DNA of 10,292 bases, from the NCBI GenBank assembly GCA_031257995.1, contig JAIRNN010000320.1, positions 1-10,292 of the forward strand, given 5' to 3'. This stretch comes from Spirochaetaceae bacterium (GTDB lineage Bacteria > Spirochaetota > Spirochaetia > Treponematales > Breznakiellaceae). Within the stretch, counting starts at the first letter, position 1; the number at the start of each line of letters is the position of its first letter. The translations under genes were made by a program, and so were the position numbers. Shown here one piece after another: positions 1-5,555 of this stretch. The notes beneath the pieces were generated by a model. The model did no database searches and was not told where the DNA came from. It worked only from the letters and a program-made list of their open reading frames with translations.

Positions 1-476
1 TTGTGAGCCGAAAACCGGGTTGTTATTGTCATCCCGGGCGACCTAAGGCTGTCCCACATCAAGGTGTAGGCCGTCGCCCCCGCTATCGGCGTGTTTGCCG
101 ACTTGTCTATTGCCTCCCAGTCCGCCTCTTCCGCATCCTCAGGCGGCTCCCCCGTCCAGATCTCCGACTCATACCGCACCCCCCAAACGTGCCCCCTCCT
201 TCCTACGATTATGTTGAACCGTAAAGAAAACGTTTGTTTCAGCAGCTGCATTATCAGCGGCAGCTTAAAGCCGTCTTCGGGCTTAATGTAGAATGTGAGC
301 CGCGCCCCCTCAAGCCGGAATCCGCGCATCTCGAAGGGATAACACTTCTTGATCTCTCGGAGCACACGGTGGAGGAGCGCTTTCGTCTCCGGCAACCGGA
401 ACAAGGGCTCTTCGATATTAACCGCCGTCCGCGCCTCATACCATACATTTTCCGCCAGATCTCTTTCTTTTCGCAT
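1..476 (-). CDS. IS200/REP-type (Y1) transposase-like protein, partial, HUH motif apparently lost
   Basis: The minus-strand frame is open from ATG at 476-474 to the left edge: 158 codons, no stop, C-terminus outside the window. An in-frame stop lies two codons upstream of the ATG, and GAGG about 10 bases upstream can serve as ribosome binding site, so the start is well fixed. Residues 72-106 carry the Y1/REP-associated transposase pattern: an L-x-x-I-M-Q-x-x-K-Q helix, then R-F-N and G-R-x-G-H-V-W-x-x-R-Y-x-S. In active members a strand before this holds H-x-H (as in M-x-N-H-x-H), the metal site of the HUH nuclease. Here the matching strand, about residues 55-66, reads L-E-G-A-R-L-T-F-Y-I-K-P, with no histidines. 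The catalytic Tyr, expected later, cannot be judged. I infer a catalytically dead or repurposed relative. The intact frame argues against simple decay. Family placement is by pattern recall only. Confidence 0.68.
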   Translation of the reverse strand, partial: MRKERDLAENVWYEARTAVNIEEPLFRLPETKALLHRVLREIKKCYPFEMRGFRLEGARLTFYIKPEDGFKLPLIMQLLKQTFSLRFNIIVGRRGHVWGVRYESEIWTGEPPEDAEEADWEAIDKSANTPIAGATAYTLMWDSLRSPGMTITTRFSAH

Positions 477-652
477 ATATTATAACCTCGTACATATATA
501 TATGCGGTTGGCAGCCGTATTTCTTTAATCCGGCGCGAAAAAAGAGCAAAAAAGTGAAAAAATCGTGGTTTTGAAACAGGCTCCACTAGAAAAAAAACAA
601 CATTTGGTGTAGCATGCTGAAACTGTATCCAAAGACAGAACAGGAGGAAACA

Positions 653-1105
653 ATGTTTGCAAGTCATATTTCGCTTGCGGAAAAGTACGACTATTTGGCG
701 CCAAAATTCAGGCAGGCATATGAGTTTCTGCGGCGCGGAGATTTGGCGGATCTGTCGGCGCGGGTAACCAAACTTGCGGAGGACATAACCGTCCAACTGA
801 AAGAATACGATACCAAGCCGCCTGAAGACGTCCGGTTTGAAACCCACGACAAGATGTTTGACATTCAGTTCATGGTTTCGGGAGAGGAATTGTTCGGCCT
901 TGTGCCGAGGGACGGTCTGAAAGAAACGGCCCCCTATGACGCGGAAAAGGACATTACCTTTTACCAAGACCCGCCGCGTTACGGTTCGGTGTTGCTTAAG
1001 GCGGGCGATTTTATCGTGGTGTCTCCGGACGACGCCCACAAACCGGCCTGTATGACAGAAAAACCCGCGCCGGTAAAAAAGATCGTTGTCAAAGTACGCG
1101 TATAG
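653..1105 (+). CDS. YhcH/YjgK/YiaL family protein (cupin-like, sugar anomerase type)
   Basis: Encodes 150 residues, the usual length of the family. ATG 653 is chosen over the in-frame ATG at 614 because AGGAGG lies just upstream and homologues start with M-F-x-S-H-I. Visible family marks are E63-x-H65 followed by D70-I-Q in the first cupin motif, and the C-terminal block G118-D-F, P125-D-D-A-H129-K-P and K-I-V-V-K-V. E63, H65 and H129 are the likely metal ligands. Related proteins include E. coli YhcH (NanQ, reported to speed sialic-acid anomerisation) and EbgC. The substrate here is unknown: no sialic acid or other sugar gene is next to it, so the role is a soluble cytoplasmic carbohydrate-processing enzyme and no more. 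It is divergent from the transposase-like gene and appears monocistronic. Family assignment is secure; specific reaction is not. Confidence 0.9.
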   Translation: MFASHISLAEKYDYLAPKFRQAYEFLRRGDLADLSARVTKLAEDITVQLKEYDTKPPEDVRFETHDKMFDIQFMVSGEELFGLVPRDGLKETAPYDAEKDITFYQDPPRYGSVLLKAGDFIVVSPDDAHKPACMTEKPAPVKKIVVKVRV

Positions 1106-1109
1106 ACAA

Positions 1110-1138
1110 GGAACCGGCAATATATCCCTGCCCGTTCC
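1110..1138 (+). terminator. Weak hairpin after the YhcH-family gene
   Basis: GGAACCGGC at 1110-1118 pairs with GCCCGTTCC at 1130-1138 with one C:C mismatch, starting five bases past the stop codon. There is no T-run after it, so it may be a weak or factor-assisted terminator or simply an RNA 3' end hairpin. Confidence 0.3.
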
Positions 1139-1338
1139 GCTATCTATTCGTCGGCGCATCCTTCGTTTGCAAGGAACGGTGCCTGAGATGAGCTTCCACT
1201 TTTGGGCTCTGTGCTTTCCCGGTTAATGATGCCCTGAAGAATATTTTCTTCATTCTTCGTCGGCGTTGCTTTGTATTTTGGCGGTGATCTACAAAGTATG
1301 ATAAGGGGATAGAGACAGGGAGGACACAAAGAAATACC

Positions 1339-1437
1339 ATGAGATTATGCAAACCCATAGAAATTAAGCGTCCCCATTGCCATAGTCCCAACAGAACACG
1401 TAACGGGAAAAATACAATGGTAAACATCGGATTTTAA
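1339..1437 (+). pseudogene. Probable remnant of IS1-type transposase N-terminal zinc ribbon
   Basis: A 32-codon frame from ATG 1339 to TAA 1437 reads I-K-R-P-H-C-H-S-P-N-R-T-R-N-G-K in its middle. This matches the start of IS1 InsA-type and related transposase zinc ribbons, whose pattern is C-P-x-C-x-S-x-x-x-x-x-N-G-K followed by a second Cys pair. The first Cys is replaced by Arg (CGT, one transition from TGT), and the frame stops before the second Cys pair. I see no continuation downstream; instead the hairpin cluster begins. The fragment looks like insertion-sequence debris rather than a working gene. A chance match is possible because the matched stretch is short. Confidence 0.4.
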
Positions 1438-1566
1438 TCCCTATAGGGTTAATTCCCCGCCCTTTAGGGCGTAAATCTGGGGGTGCGGGGGATTTGTTCC
1501 CCCGCATACGCAAAGATTTCAAGGAGAAATATTCAATACTCCGCCCTTCAGGGCGGGGATTATTTA
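1429..1566. repeat. Cluster of palindromes resembling IS200/IS605-type ends or a small non-autonomous element
   Basis: Several palindromes lie in tandem. GGATT-TT-AATCC starts at 1429 and overlaps CCCTATAGGG at 1438-1447. Hairpin 1 is CGCCCT (1458-1463) with AGGGCG (1466-1471). Hairpin 2 is TGCGGGGGA (1484-1492) with TCCCCCGCA (1498-1506), loop TTTGT, extended outside an internal loop by AAATCT (1473-1478) with AGATTT (1514-1519). Hairpin 3 is CCGCCCT (1541-1547) with AGGGCGG (1550-1556). Hairpins 1 and 3 share nearly the same sequence (CGCCCTTYAGGGCG), as expected for related ends. G/C-rich CCCGCCCTnnAGGGCGGG hairpins are typical of IS200/IS605 ends, so this may be a decayed or miniature element. 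No tnpA or tnpB reading frame is present. Symmetry is directly visible; identity is inferred. Confidence 0.5.
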
Positions 1567-1778
1567 TTAAGAATATGTCAAGAGGCGGGATTAACCGATG
1601 ATGCATGTTTGACAGAGAGACTGTATGATGGGTTTTAATCAAGGATCAGGCATCGTGCGCCGGGGACTGTTGTCGGGCCCGTCAACGGACAAGGCGGGAT
1701 CGCCGGCCTCTGTTCGTGGATAAAATCGACATTTCCGAAAAAAAAGTTCAAAAAAACACCGTTTTTTGAGCAGGGTAC

Positions 1779-1810
1779 TTGACACAAAAGTTAGTTTCAT
1801 GTAACTATAT
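1779..1810 (+). promoter_or_regulatory. Likely promoter of the barrel protein gene, with small dyad
   Basis: A perfect -35 box TTGACA lies at 1779-1784. The -10 region falls in TAACTATAT (1802-1810); no hexamer there is a close match at ideal spacing, so the exact -10 is unsure. A dyad, TAGTT (1792-1796) with AACTA (1803-1807), overlaps the spacer and -10 and could be a small operator. The ribosome binding site AAGGAGG is at 1827-1833. Confidence 0.5.
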
Positions 1811-1840
1811 GGACACTATCTAACACAAGGAGGCTCTTAT

Positions 1841-2659
1841 ATGAAGAGTATTCAGAAAAAAGCGGCGCTGCTCGTGATTTTTGCGATGACAGCGGTAAGT
1901 TTTGTAAACGCGCAGGAGGCCGAAGGCATTGGGCTGACGGCCGGCGTTGAGGCCGGGTCTTTCGATCTTGGAGAGGAATCGAAGTTTGGTGTTATACCGA
2001 ATGTGGTCTATGAGAATTCCTTCGGCGCGCTTGACGTATTTGCCAAAATTGACTACAAGGCGGTTTTTTCCGATCCGTCGATGCAAGAGTTGTATATCGA
2101 AGAGAAAATCGGTTACAACCTCGGCGTTATTGAGGGTGGTACATTGTCCATTATCCTCAACAACAACAACACGATCCGGATCAAGCCGGAACTTGAAGAG
2201 GGGGAAACCTATGAGGGAACCTTTGAACCGGCGGTGCAATGGACGCAGACGCTGGGTTTCGGTGATTTGGGGGCGAAGTTTGGACTGCCGGTTGGCTATC
2301 TGACCGGCGTTAAGGATGCGGATGCCGCTGTGGATTTTTACTTCACGCTTGGTTGGGAGTCGACCTTTGGGCTGGGTGTTGAATTTGGCCCCGATTTCTC
2401 CATTAAACCTGAATCGGATATGGCAGGCTGGCACGCTAAACTGGCTTATGACTACCAGGGCTTCGCCTATGGCGAAGTCGAACTGGAGACAGACAAGGAA
2501 TTCAAGGGAGTTACGATAACTCCTGAACTTGGCGTGAACCTCAATGCCCTGAATATCTATGTCAAGGCGGAGATAGAGATAGTCCCGGAGGACGAAGATG
2601 CGGGTGTCGAAGGCGATACGTTATTCAGCCCGTTTGTTGGGGTAAAGTACACTTTCTAA
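1841..2659 (+). CDS. Predicted outer-membrane beta-barrel protein
   Basis: Encodes 272 residues. A Sec signal peptide is clear: K6-K7, a hydrophobic stretch at 8-22, and V-N-A24 before Q25, the likely cleavage point. The mature part alternates polar and apolar residues in many short strands, is rich in Gly, Tyr, Phe and acidic residues, and ends in K-Y-T-F with a terminal Phe, the usual recognition signal for barrel insertion. The last 15 residues (F-S-P-F-V-G-V-K-Y-T-F) fit a closing beta-strand. An acidic loop (E-D-E-D-A) lies near residue 250. I do not recognise a named family; similar anonymous barrel proteins occur in treponemes. It has its own promoter and a strong terminator, so it is monocistronic. 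The start is fixed by AAGGAGG seven bases upstream. Role may be porin-like or structural; substrate unknown. Confidence 0.75.
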   Translation: MKSIQKKAALLVIFAMTAVSFVNAQEAEGIGLTAGVEAGSFDLGEESKFGVIPNVVYENSFGALDVFAKIDYKAVFSDPSMQELYIEEKIGYNLGVIEGGTLSIILNNNNTIRIKPELEEGETYEGTFEPAVQWTQTLGFGDLGAKFGLPVGYLTGVKDADAAVDFYFTLGWESTFGLGVEFGPDFSIKPESDMAGWHAKLAYDYQGFAYGEVELETDKEFKGVTITPELGVNLNALNIYVKAEIEIVPEDEDAGVEGDTLFSPFVGVKYTF

Positions 2660-2674
2660 GGTTGACGAGGAAAG

Positions 2675-2708
2675 AGCGGGTTTGGATTGTAATGCAAGCC
2701 CGCTTTTC
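2675..2708 (+). terminator. Rho-independent terminator of the barrel protein gene
   Basis: AGCGGGTTTG (2675-2684) pairs with CAAGCCCGCT (2695-2704), a 10-bp stem with one G-U pair and a 10-base loop. TTTT follows at 2704-2707. It lies 15 bases after the stop codon. Confidence 0.8.
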
Positions 2709-2963
2709 CGCGATGAAGCGGTTTCAGTTATTTTTTTTACCCGGTGAGTTAGATACTGCTAATCTTGCCGGGTTGGCATGGTTTTGAGGAAAACCTCCTG
2801 CGCTCAGGATGGCGCCGGGGGGCGTTGCGGGGGGTTTCCCCCGCTGAGGGGGGTGCCGTAAGACTGTGCGGAGGGCGTGGTTGCAAAGCAAGCATCGGCC
2901 CGTAGCACAGGCTGGAGGCAGGGGGGAGACTTCCCCCTCCATGAAACGGATTGTGAGGTATGT
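2709..2963 (+). promoter_or_regulatory. Hairpin-rich leader upstream of the iron permease gene
   Basis: This 255-base gap holds a series of stems. ACCCGGTGAG (2739-2748) pairs with CTTGCCGGGT (2764-2773), and inside it TTAG (2749-2752) pairs with CTAA (2759-2762), leaving a six-base loop and one bulged T. GGTTTT (2780-2785) pairs with AAAACC (2790-2795), in competition with GAGG (2786-2789) and CCTC (2794-2797). GCGGGGG (2827-2833) pairs with CCCCCGC (2838-2844). A fourth stem at 2922-2936 lies shortly before the start codon. An eight-T run precedes the first stem. No clear Fur box and no recognisable riboswitch class is present. The structures suggest RNA-level control or inserted repeats. 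Confidence 0.45.
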
Positions 2964-4490
2964 GTGAATAAAGGAAGATTTGTGGGTTTGGCGGTTGTTC
3001 TCGCGGCGGTTCTGAGCGGAACGGTGTTTGCCGATGCGGGGTTCTGGGAAGACCGGGAACGGGAGATGCGGCTCGTGTTGAGCGACGCGTTCTACCGTTT
3101 TGTGGCGGCCGATGTTGCGGGGGCGCAGGCTCTCGTGGATAAGGCGTACGCCGAGCATTATCAAGGGGATTTTGAGCGGAACGTCCGGCAGGTGATTTCT
3201 GATGCGCGGGCGGAAAATATAGATGAGTGGTTTGCGTATGTCCGGGCTGCTTTGGGGGAAGGGAAGTCTCAGCAAGAGATACGGCAGGACTTTAACCAGC
3301 TTAACCTGTTGCTTTCGGTAACGGCGAGGCGGCTCGACGGGATAGAGGAACCGGTGGCGGCAACGCGGAGTTGGGCGAAGACGGCCGAGGAGATGGCTGC
3401 GGTGCTGGACAAGGCTGACGCGCTCTATCGTGCGGGGGATGCGGGGGGCGCGAAGGATCAGGTGGACGTGGTCTACTTTCAGTTCTACGAAAAAGTTGGG
3501 TTTGAACGGGTGACGATGAGCCGTATCTCCGGAGCGAGGGCGGCCCAAGTGGAATACCAGTTCAGCGCGATAAAGAAGGCGATAAATCAGGGGGCTTCGC
3601 AGGAGGAAGTGAAGGCGGGGCTCGACACGCTGGCAACGTGGCTGCGGGAGGATGCGGCCCAGCTTGACGGGCGGGAGGAGAACGCGGTCGTGGTGTTCAT
3701 CGAATCCCTCCTTATTATCCTGCGGGAAGGCTTTGAGGCTATCCTCATCGTGGGGGCGATCATCGCCTACCTCGTGAAAAGCGGCAATAAAAACCGCACC
3801 CGTCCGGTGTACTGGGGGTCGGTCATTGCGGTAGGGGCGAGCGTCCTCATGGCGTGGATACTGAACCAGATTACCAGCGTTGCCGGGGGGCAGAATCAGG
3901 AGCTTGTCGAGGGCTTTACGATGCTGCTCGCGGTAGTCGTACTTTTCTATGTGAGCAACTGGATGGTAGGCAAGGCGGAGAGCGAAGCGTGGGCGGGCTA
4001 CATCGAAAGCAAGGTCCAGAGTTCTATTGGACGCGGCTCGCTCTTTTCGCTTGCGTTTGCGGCCTTCCTCGCGGTGTTCCGGGAAGGCGCGGAGGTGATT
4101 CTCTTCTATCAGGCCCTGCTCGCCCAGACGGAGACTTTTGTCAATATGATTTGGCTCGGACTCGGTGTCGGTCTGGCGCTTTTGGTCATCGTCTACATCG
4201 TCATTCGGGCGCTGAGCTTCCGCCTTCCCTTGAAGCCGTTCTTTCTGGGGACGAGCGCGCTGCTCTTCCTTATGTCGGTAACGTTTCTGGGGAACGGGAT
4301 CAAGGAGTTGCAGGAGGGTAACGCGATCGGCGTTACGCCGCTGCCTTTCTCAGGCTCTGTGGATATTCTGGGTATCTATCCCACGGCGGAGACGCTCTTT
4401 CCGCAGGTGATACTGCTCGGCGTAACGGCTGCCACATTCGTCATTCAGTTGCGAAAAAACAAAGCGCCGCCCCGCAGGGGCCTTCCTTGA
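2964..4490 (+). CDS. FTR1-family high-affinity iron permease with duplicated N-terminal periplasmic domain
   Basis: Encodes 508 residues from GTG 2964, chosen because GAGG lies five bases upstream and a normal Sec signal peptide (residues 1-23, ending V-F-A) then begins at once; the frame is open further upstream but encodes no signal-like sequence. Residues 38-126 and 147-236 are a tandem duplication of a helical domain, each ending in L-D-G. The C-terminal half, from about 240, has seven predicted membrane segments and both iron-binding R-E-x-x-E motifs of the family: R254-E-G-F-E258 in segment 1 and R373-E-G-A-E377 in segment 4. FTR1 proteins move iron across the inner membrane; bacterial versions work with a periplasmic partner, here most likely the P19-type protein encoded next. 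The last ten residues (N-K-A-P-P-R-R-G-L-P) are encoded by the first copy of the downstream G/C-rich repeat. Family assignment is secure. Confidence 0.94.
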   Translation: MNKGRFVGLAVVLAAVLSGTVFADAGFWEDREREMRLVLSDAFYRFVAADVAGAQALVDKAYAEHYQGDFERNVRQVISDARAENIDEWFAYVRAALGEGKSQQEIRQDFNQLNLLLSVTARRLDGIEEPVAATRSWAKTAEEMAAVLDKADALYRAGDAGGAKDQVDVVYFQFYEKVGFERVTMSRISGARAAQVEYQFSAIKKAINQGASQEEVKAGLDTLATWLREDAAQLDGREENAVVVFIESLLIILREGFEAILIVGAIIAYLVKSGNKNRTRPVYWGSVIAVGASVLMAWILNQITSVAGGQNQELVEGFTMLLAVVVLFYVSNWMVGKAESEAWAGYIESKVQSSIGRGSLFSLAFAAFLAVFREGAEVILFYQALLAQTETFVNMIWLGLGVGLALLVIVYIVIRALSFRLPLKPFFLGTSALLFLMSVTFLGNGIKELQEGNAIGVTPLPFSGSVDILGIYPTAETLFPQVILLGVTAATFVIQLRKNKAPPRRGLP

Positions 4491-4605
4491 TTGCGGCGTG
4501 AGGGGCCCCGCAGGGGCTTTCCTTGGGGGCGGCGGGGGCTGTCCCTGTGGAGGGGGCTGTCCCCTGTGGCGGGGGCCTTCCTTGGGGACGGCGTGAGGGG
4601 AGATA
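4469..4605. repeat. Degenerate G/C-rich tandem repeats overlapping the 3' end of the FTR1 gene
   Basis: Units centre on GCCCC-GCA-GGGGC followed by yTTCCTTG and a G/C-rich tail. Copy A starts at 4469 and copy B at 4505, 36 bases apart. A diverged copy C with GGGGGCCTTCCTTGGGGACGG starts near 4570, with shorter GGGGGCTGTCCC units between at 4535-4568. Copy A lies inside the FTR1 coding sequence and supplies its last codons and stop. A related piece occurs at 5413-5435. Each GCCCC/GGGGC pair can form a hairpin. Confidence 0.6.
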
Positions 4606-4688
4606 GCGGCGGTTCCCCCTACGGGGGTGGGGAAATGACGAGCGGGGCGCGAACCGGTGAACCGTCATTATAACGTTGGACTACACGG

Positions 4689-4724
4689 TTTCGGGGCTTT
4701 AGCCTGGGGGCCGAAAAATTTTTT
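4689..4724 (+). terminator. Possible attenuator between the FTR1 and P19 genes
   Basis: TTTCGG (4689-4694) pairs with CCGAAA (4711-4716), and GGC (4695-4697) with GCC (4702-4704) inside. AA and then TTTTTT (4719-4724) follow directly, and the ribosome binding site AAGGAGG starts two bases later at 4726. The position suggests partial termination, or RNA processing that sets the permease-to-P19 ratio. The asymmetric inner part weakens the stem. Confidence 0.45.
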
Positions 4725-4737
4725 GAAGGAGGAAGTA

Positions 4738-5322
4738 ATGAAAAAGATGGTATTACTTCTATTGGTTATGTCGGTATCCGGCGCTTTCGTGTTTGCGGGC
4801 GGCGGACAGCAGCAAGGGACTCGTCCGCAGAGCGCGGTAACGCCGGGCGAGGAGGCGGGATTCACGGAATACCCGATTGGGGACAACATCGAGCTTTTCC
4901 CGCTTAACGTGGCAGGGGTGTATTTCCAGCCGGTGGATATGGTTCCCGCATCGGCGGGGCTTGCGGCATCCCAGGCGGACATTCATATCGAGGCGGACAT
5001 CGCCGCGCTTGAGGGAAACGACTTGGGCTATGGCGCGGGCGATTTTGTGCCCTACCTGACGGTGGACTACGAGATGTCGCAGGCGAACGGCTGGAAACAA
5101 ACCGGCACGTTTATGCCGATGAGCGCGTCCGACGGCCCGCACTACGGCGCAAACGTGAAGCTGAACGGGATCGGCGAGTACAACGTCAAGTTCATCATCA
5201 AGAACCCGGAAGTGCAGGGCTATGTTCTCCACATCGACAGCGAGACCGGCGTTCCGGGCCGCTTCTGGGGACAGCCGCTCGTCGCGGAATGGACGTTCAC
5301 CTACGCCGGTCCGGCATGGTAA
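4738..5322 (+). CDS. P19/Tp34-family periplasmic metal-binding protein of the FTR1 iron system
   Basis: Encodes 194 residues from ATG 4738, with AAGGAGG six bases upstream; the in-frame 27 codons before it look non-coding. The signal peptide runs to about A20 (F-V-F-A-G-G-G). The mature domain matches the P19/FetP/Tp34 family throughout: F-x-E-Y-P-I-G (42-48), G-V-Y-F-Q-P-V (60-66), H83-I-E85-A-D-I, D-L-G-Y-G-x-G-D-F-V-P-Y-L (95-107), M128-x6-H135-Y-G-A-N, L-H165-I-D and G-R-F-W (174-177). H83, E85, M128, H135 and H165 correspond to the Cu/Fe ligands described for P19 and FetP, so metal binding should be intact. T. pallidum Tp34 is a lipoprotein; here no Cys follows the signal peptide, so the protein should be released into the periplasm unless the start is wrong. 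It probably hands iron to the FTR1 permease. Confidence 0.93.
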   Translation: MKKMVLLLLVMSVSGAFVFAGGGQQQGTRPQSAVTPGEEAGFTEYPIGDNIELFPLNVAGVYFQPVDMVPASAGLAASQADIHIEADIAALEGNDLGYGAGDFVPYLTVDYEMSQANGWKQTGTFMPMSASDGPHYGANVKLNGIGEYNVKFIIKNPEVQGYVLHIDSETGVPGRFWGQPLVAEWTFTYAGPAW

Positions 5323-5332
5323 GCGTGCCCGC

Positions 5333-5389
5333 CGCATAGCTTATGCGCCATACACGACCTGCTCTAGGGCGGCTGTGTATGGCGTTTTT
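5333..5389 (+). terminator. Strong rho-independent terminator after the P19 gene
   Basis: CGCCATACAC (5346-5355) pairs perfectly with GTGTATGGCG (5375-5384), followed by TTTTT (5385-5389). A second small stem, CGCATA (5333-5338) with TATGCG (5342-5347), lies just upstream and shares two bases with it. Transcription of the FTR1-P19 unit should end here. Confidence 0.85.
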
Positions 5390-5412
5390 GGTTTTACGGA
5401 TTTGCGCGGGCC

Positions 5413-5435
5413 GCCGGGGCCCTTCTTGGGGGTGG
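5413..5435. repeat. Extra copy of the G/C-rich repeat
   Basis: Aligning with 4510-4532 of the tandem repeat block gives 18 identical positions of 23, including GGGGC and TTGGGGG at the same places. It lies in the gap before the substrate-binding protein gene. The gap holds no other feature I can support. Confidence 0.45.
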
Positions 5436-5555
5436 TTGCCCCTCCTTCGGGAAAATGGATAATGGAAACAGGAAAATACGGATTGCCGGCGGCGGCGCGT
5501 TAATACGGCAAACCGCGTCCGGCGGCACGAGATTTATTTCAAGGGAGATATGGTT

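Larger units (their letters stand above)
1106..1840. other. Gene-poor stretch with insertion-sequence debris and the barrel gene promoter
   Basis: This 735-base stretch has no intact gene I can support. From 1140 to 1338 the only frames are short minus-strand ones of 61 and 95 codons with no recognisable motif. The middle holds the zinc-ribbon remnant and the palindrome cluster. From 1570 to 1740 I see only a 32-codon + strand frame starting at 1625, without a convincing ribosome binding site. An A/T-rich imperfect dyad lies at 1749-1768 (C-A7-C and G-T6-G). The promoter for the next gene lies at the end. Confidence 0.6.

Noticed and set aside
254..1159. Long minus-strand frame of 301 codons
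   Set aside because: It lies antisense to the YhcH-family gene and partly over the transposase-like gene, is rich in Arg/His/Cys with no motif, and has the look of a shadow of G/C-rich third positions.
1140..1427. Two overlapping minus-strand frames of 61 and 95 codons
   Set aside because: No ribosome binding site, no recognisable motif, and they lie over insertion-sequence debris; kept as gene-free.
1364..1642. Minus-strand frame of 92 codons over the palindrome cluster
   Set aside because: Its middle is merely the translation of the hairpins (R-P-E-G-R, R-P-K-G-R), not protein-like.
1625..1723. 32-codon + strand frame
   Set aside because: No ribosome binding site, no motif and odd composition; probably chance.
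1749..1768. A/T-rich dyad as a rho-independent terminator
   Set aside because: The stem is almost only A-T pairs with a bulge and lacks a following T-run, and no gene ends just upstream.
2709..2963. Fur box or known riboswitch before the FTR1 gene
   Set aside because: No 19-base GATAATGATAATCATTATC-like sequence and no recognisable riboswitch core could be found; only general hairpins and a short TTAG/CTAA dyad.
2724..3548. Minus-strand frame of 274 codons
   Set aside because: It is antisense to the signal peptide and duplicated domain of FTR1, which are clearly coding on the + strand.
4469..4605. CRISPR array
   Set aside because: The repeats are degenerate, G/C-rich and nearly contiguous, with no unique spacers and no cas genes nearby.
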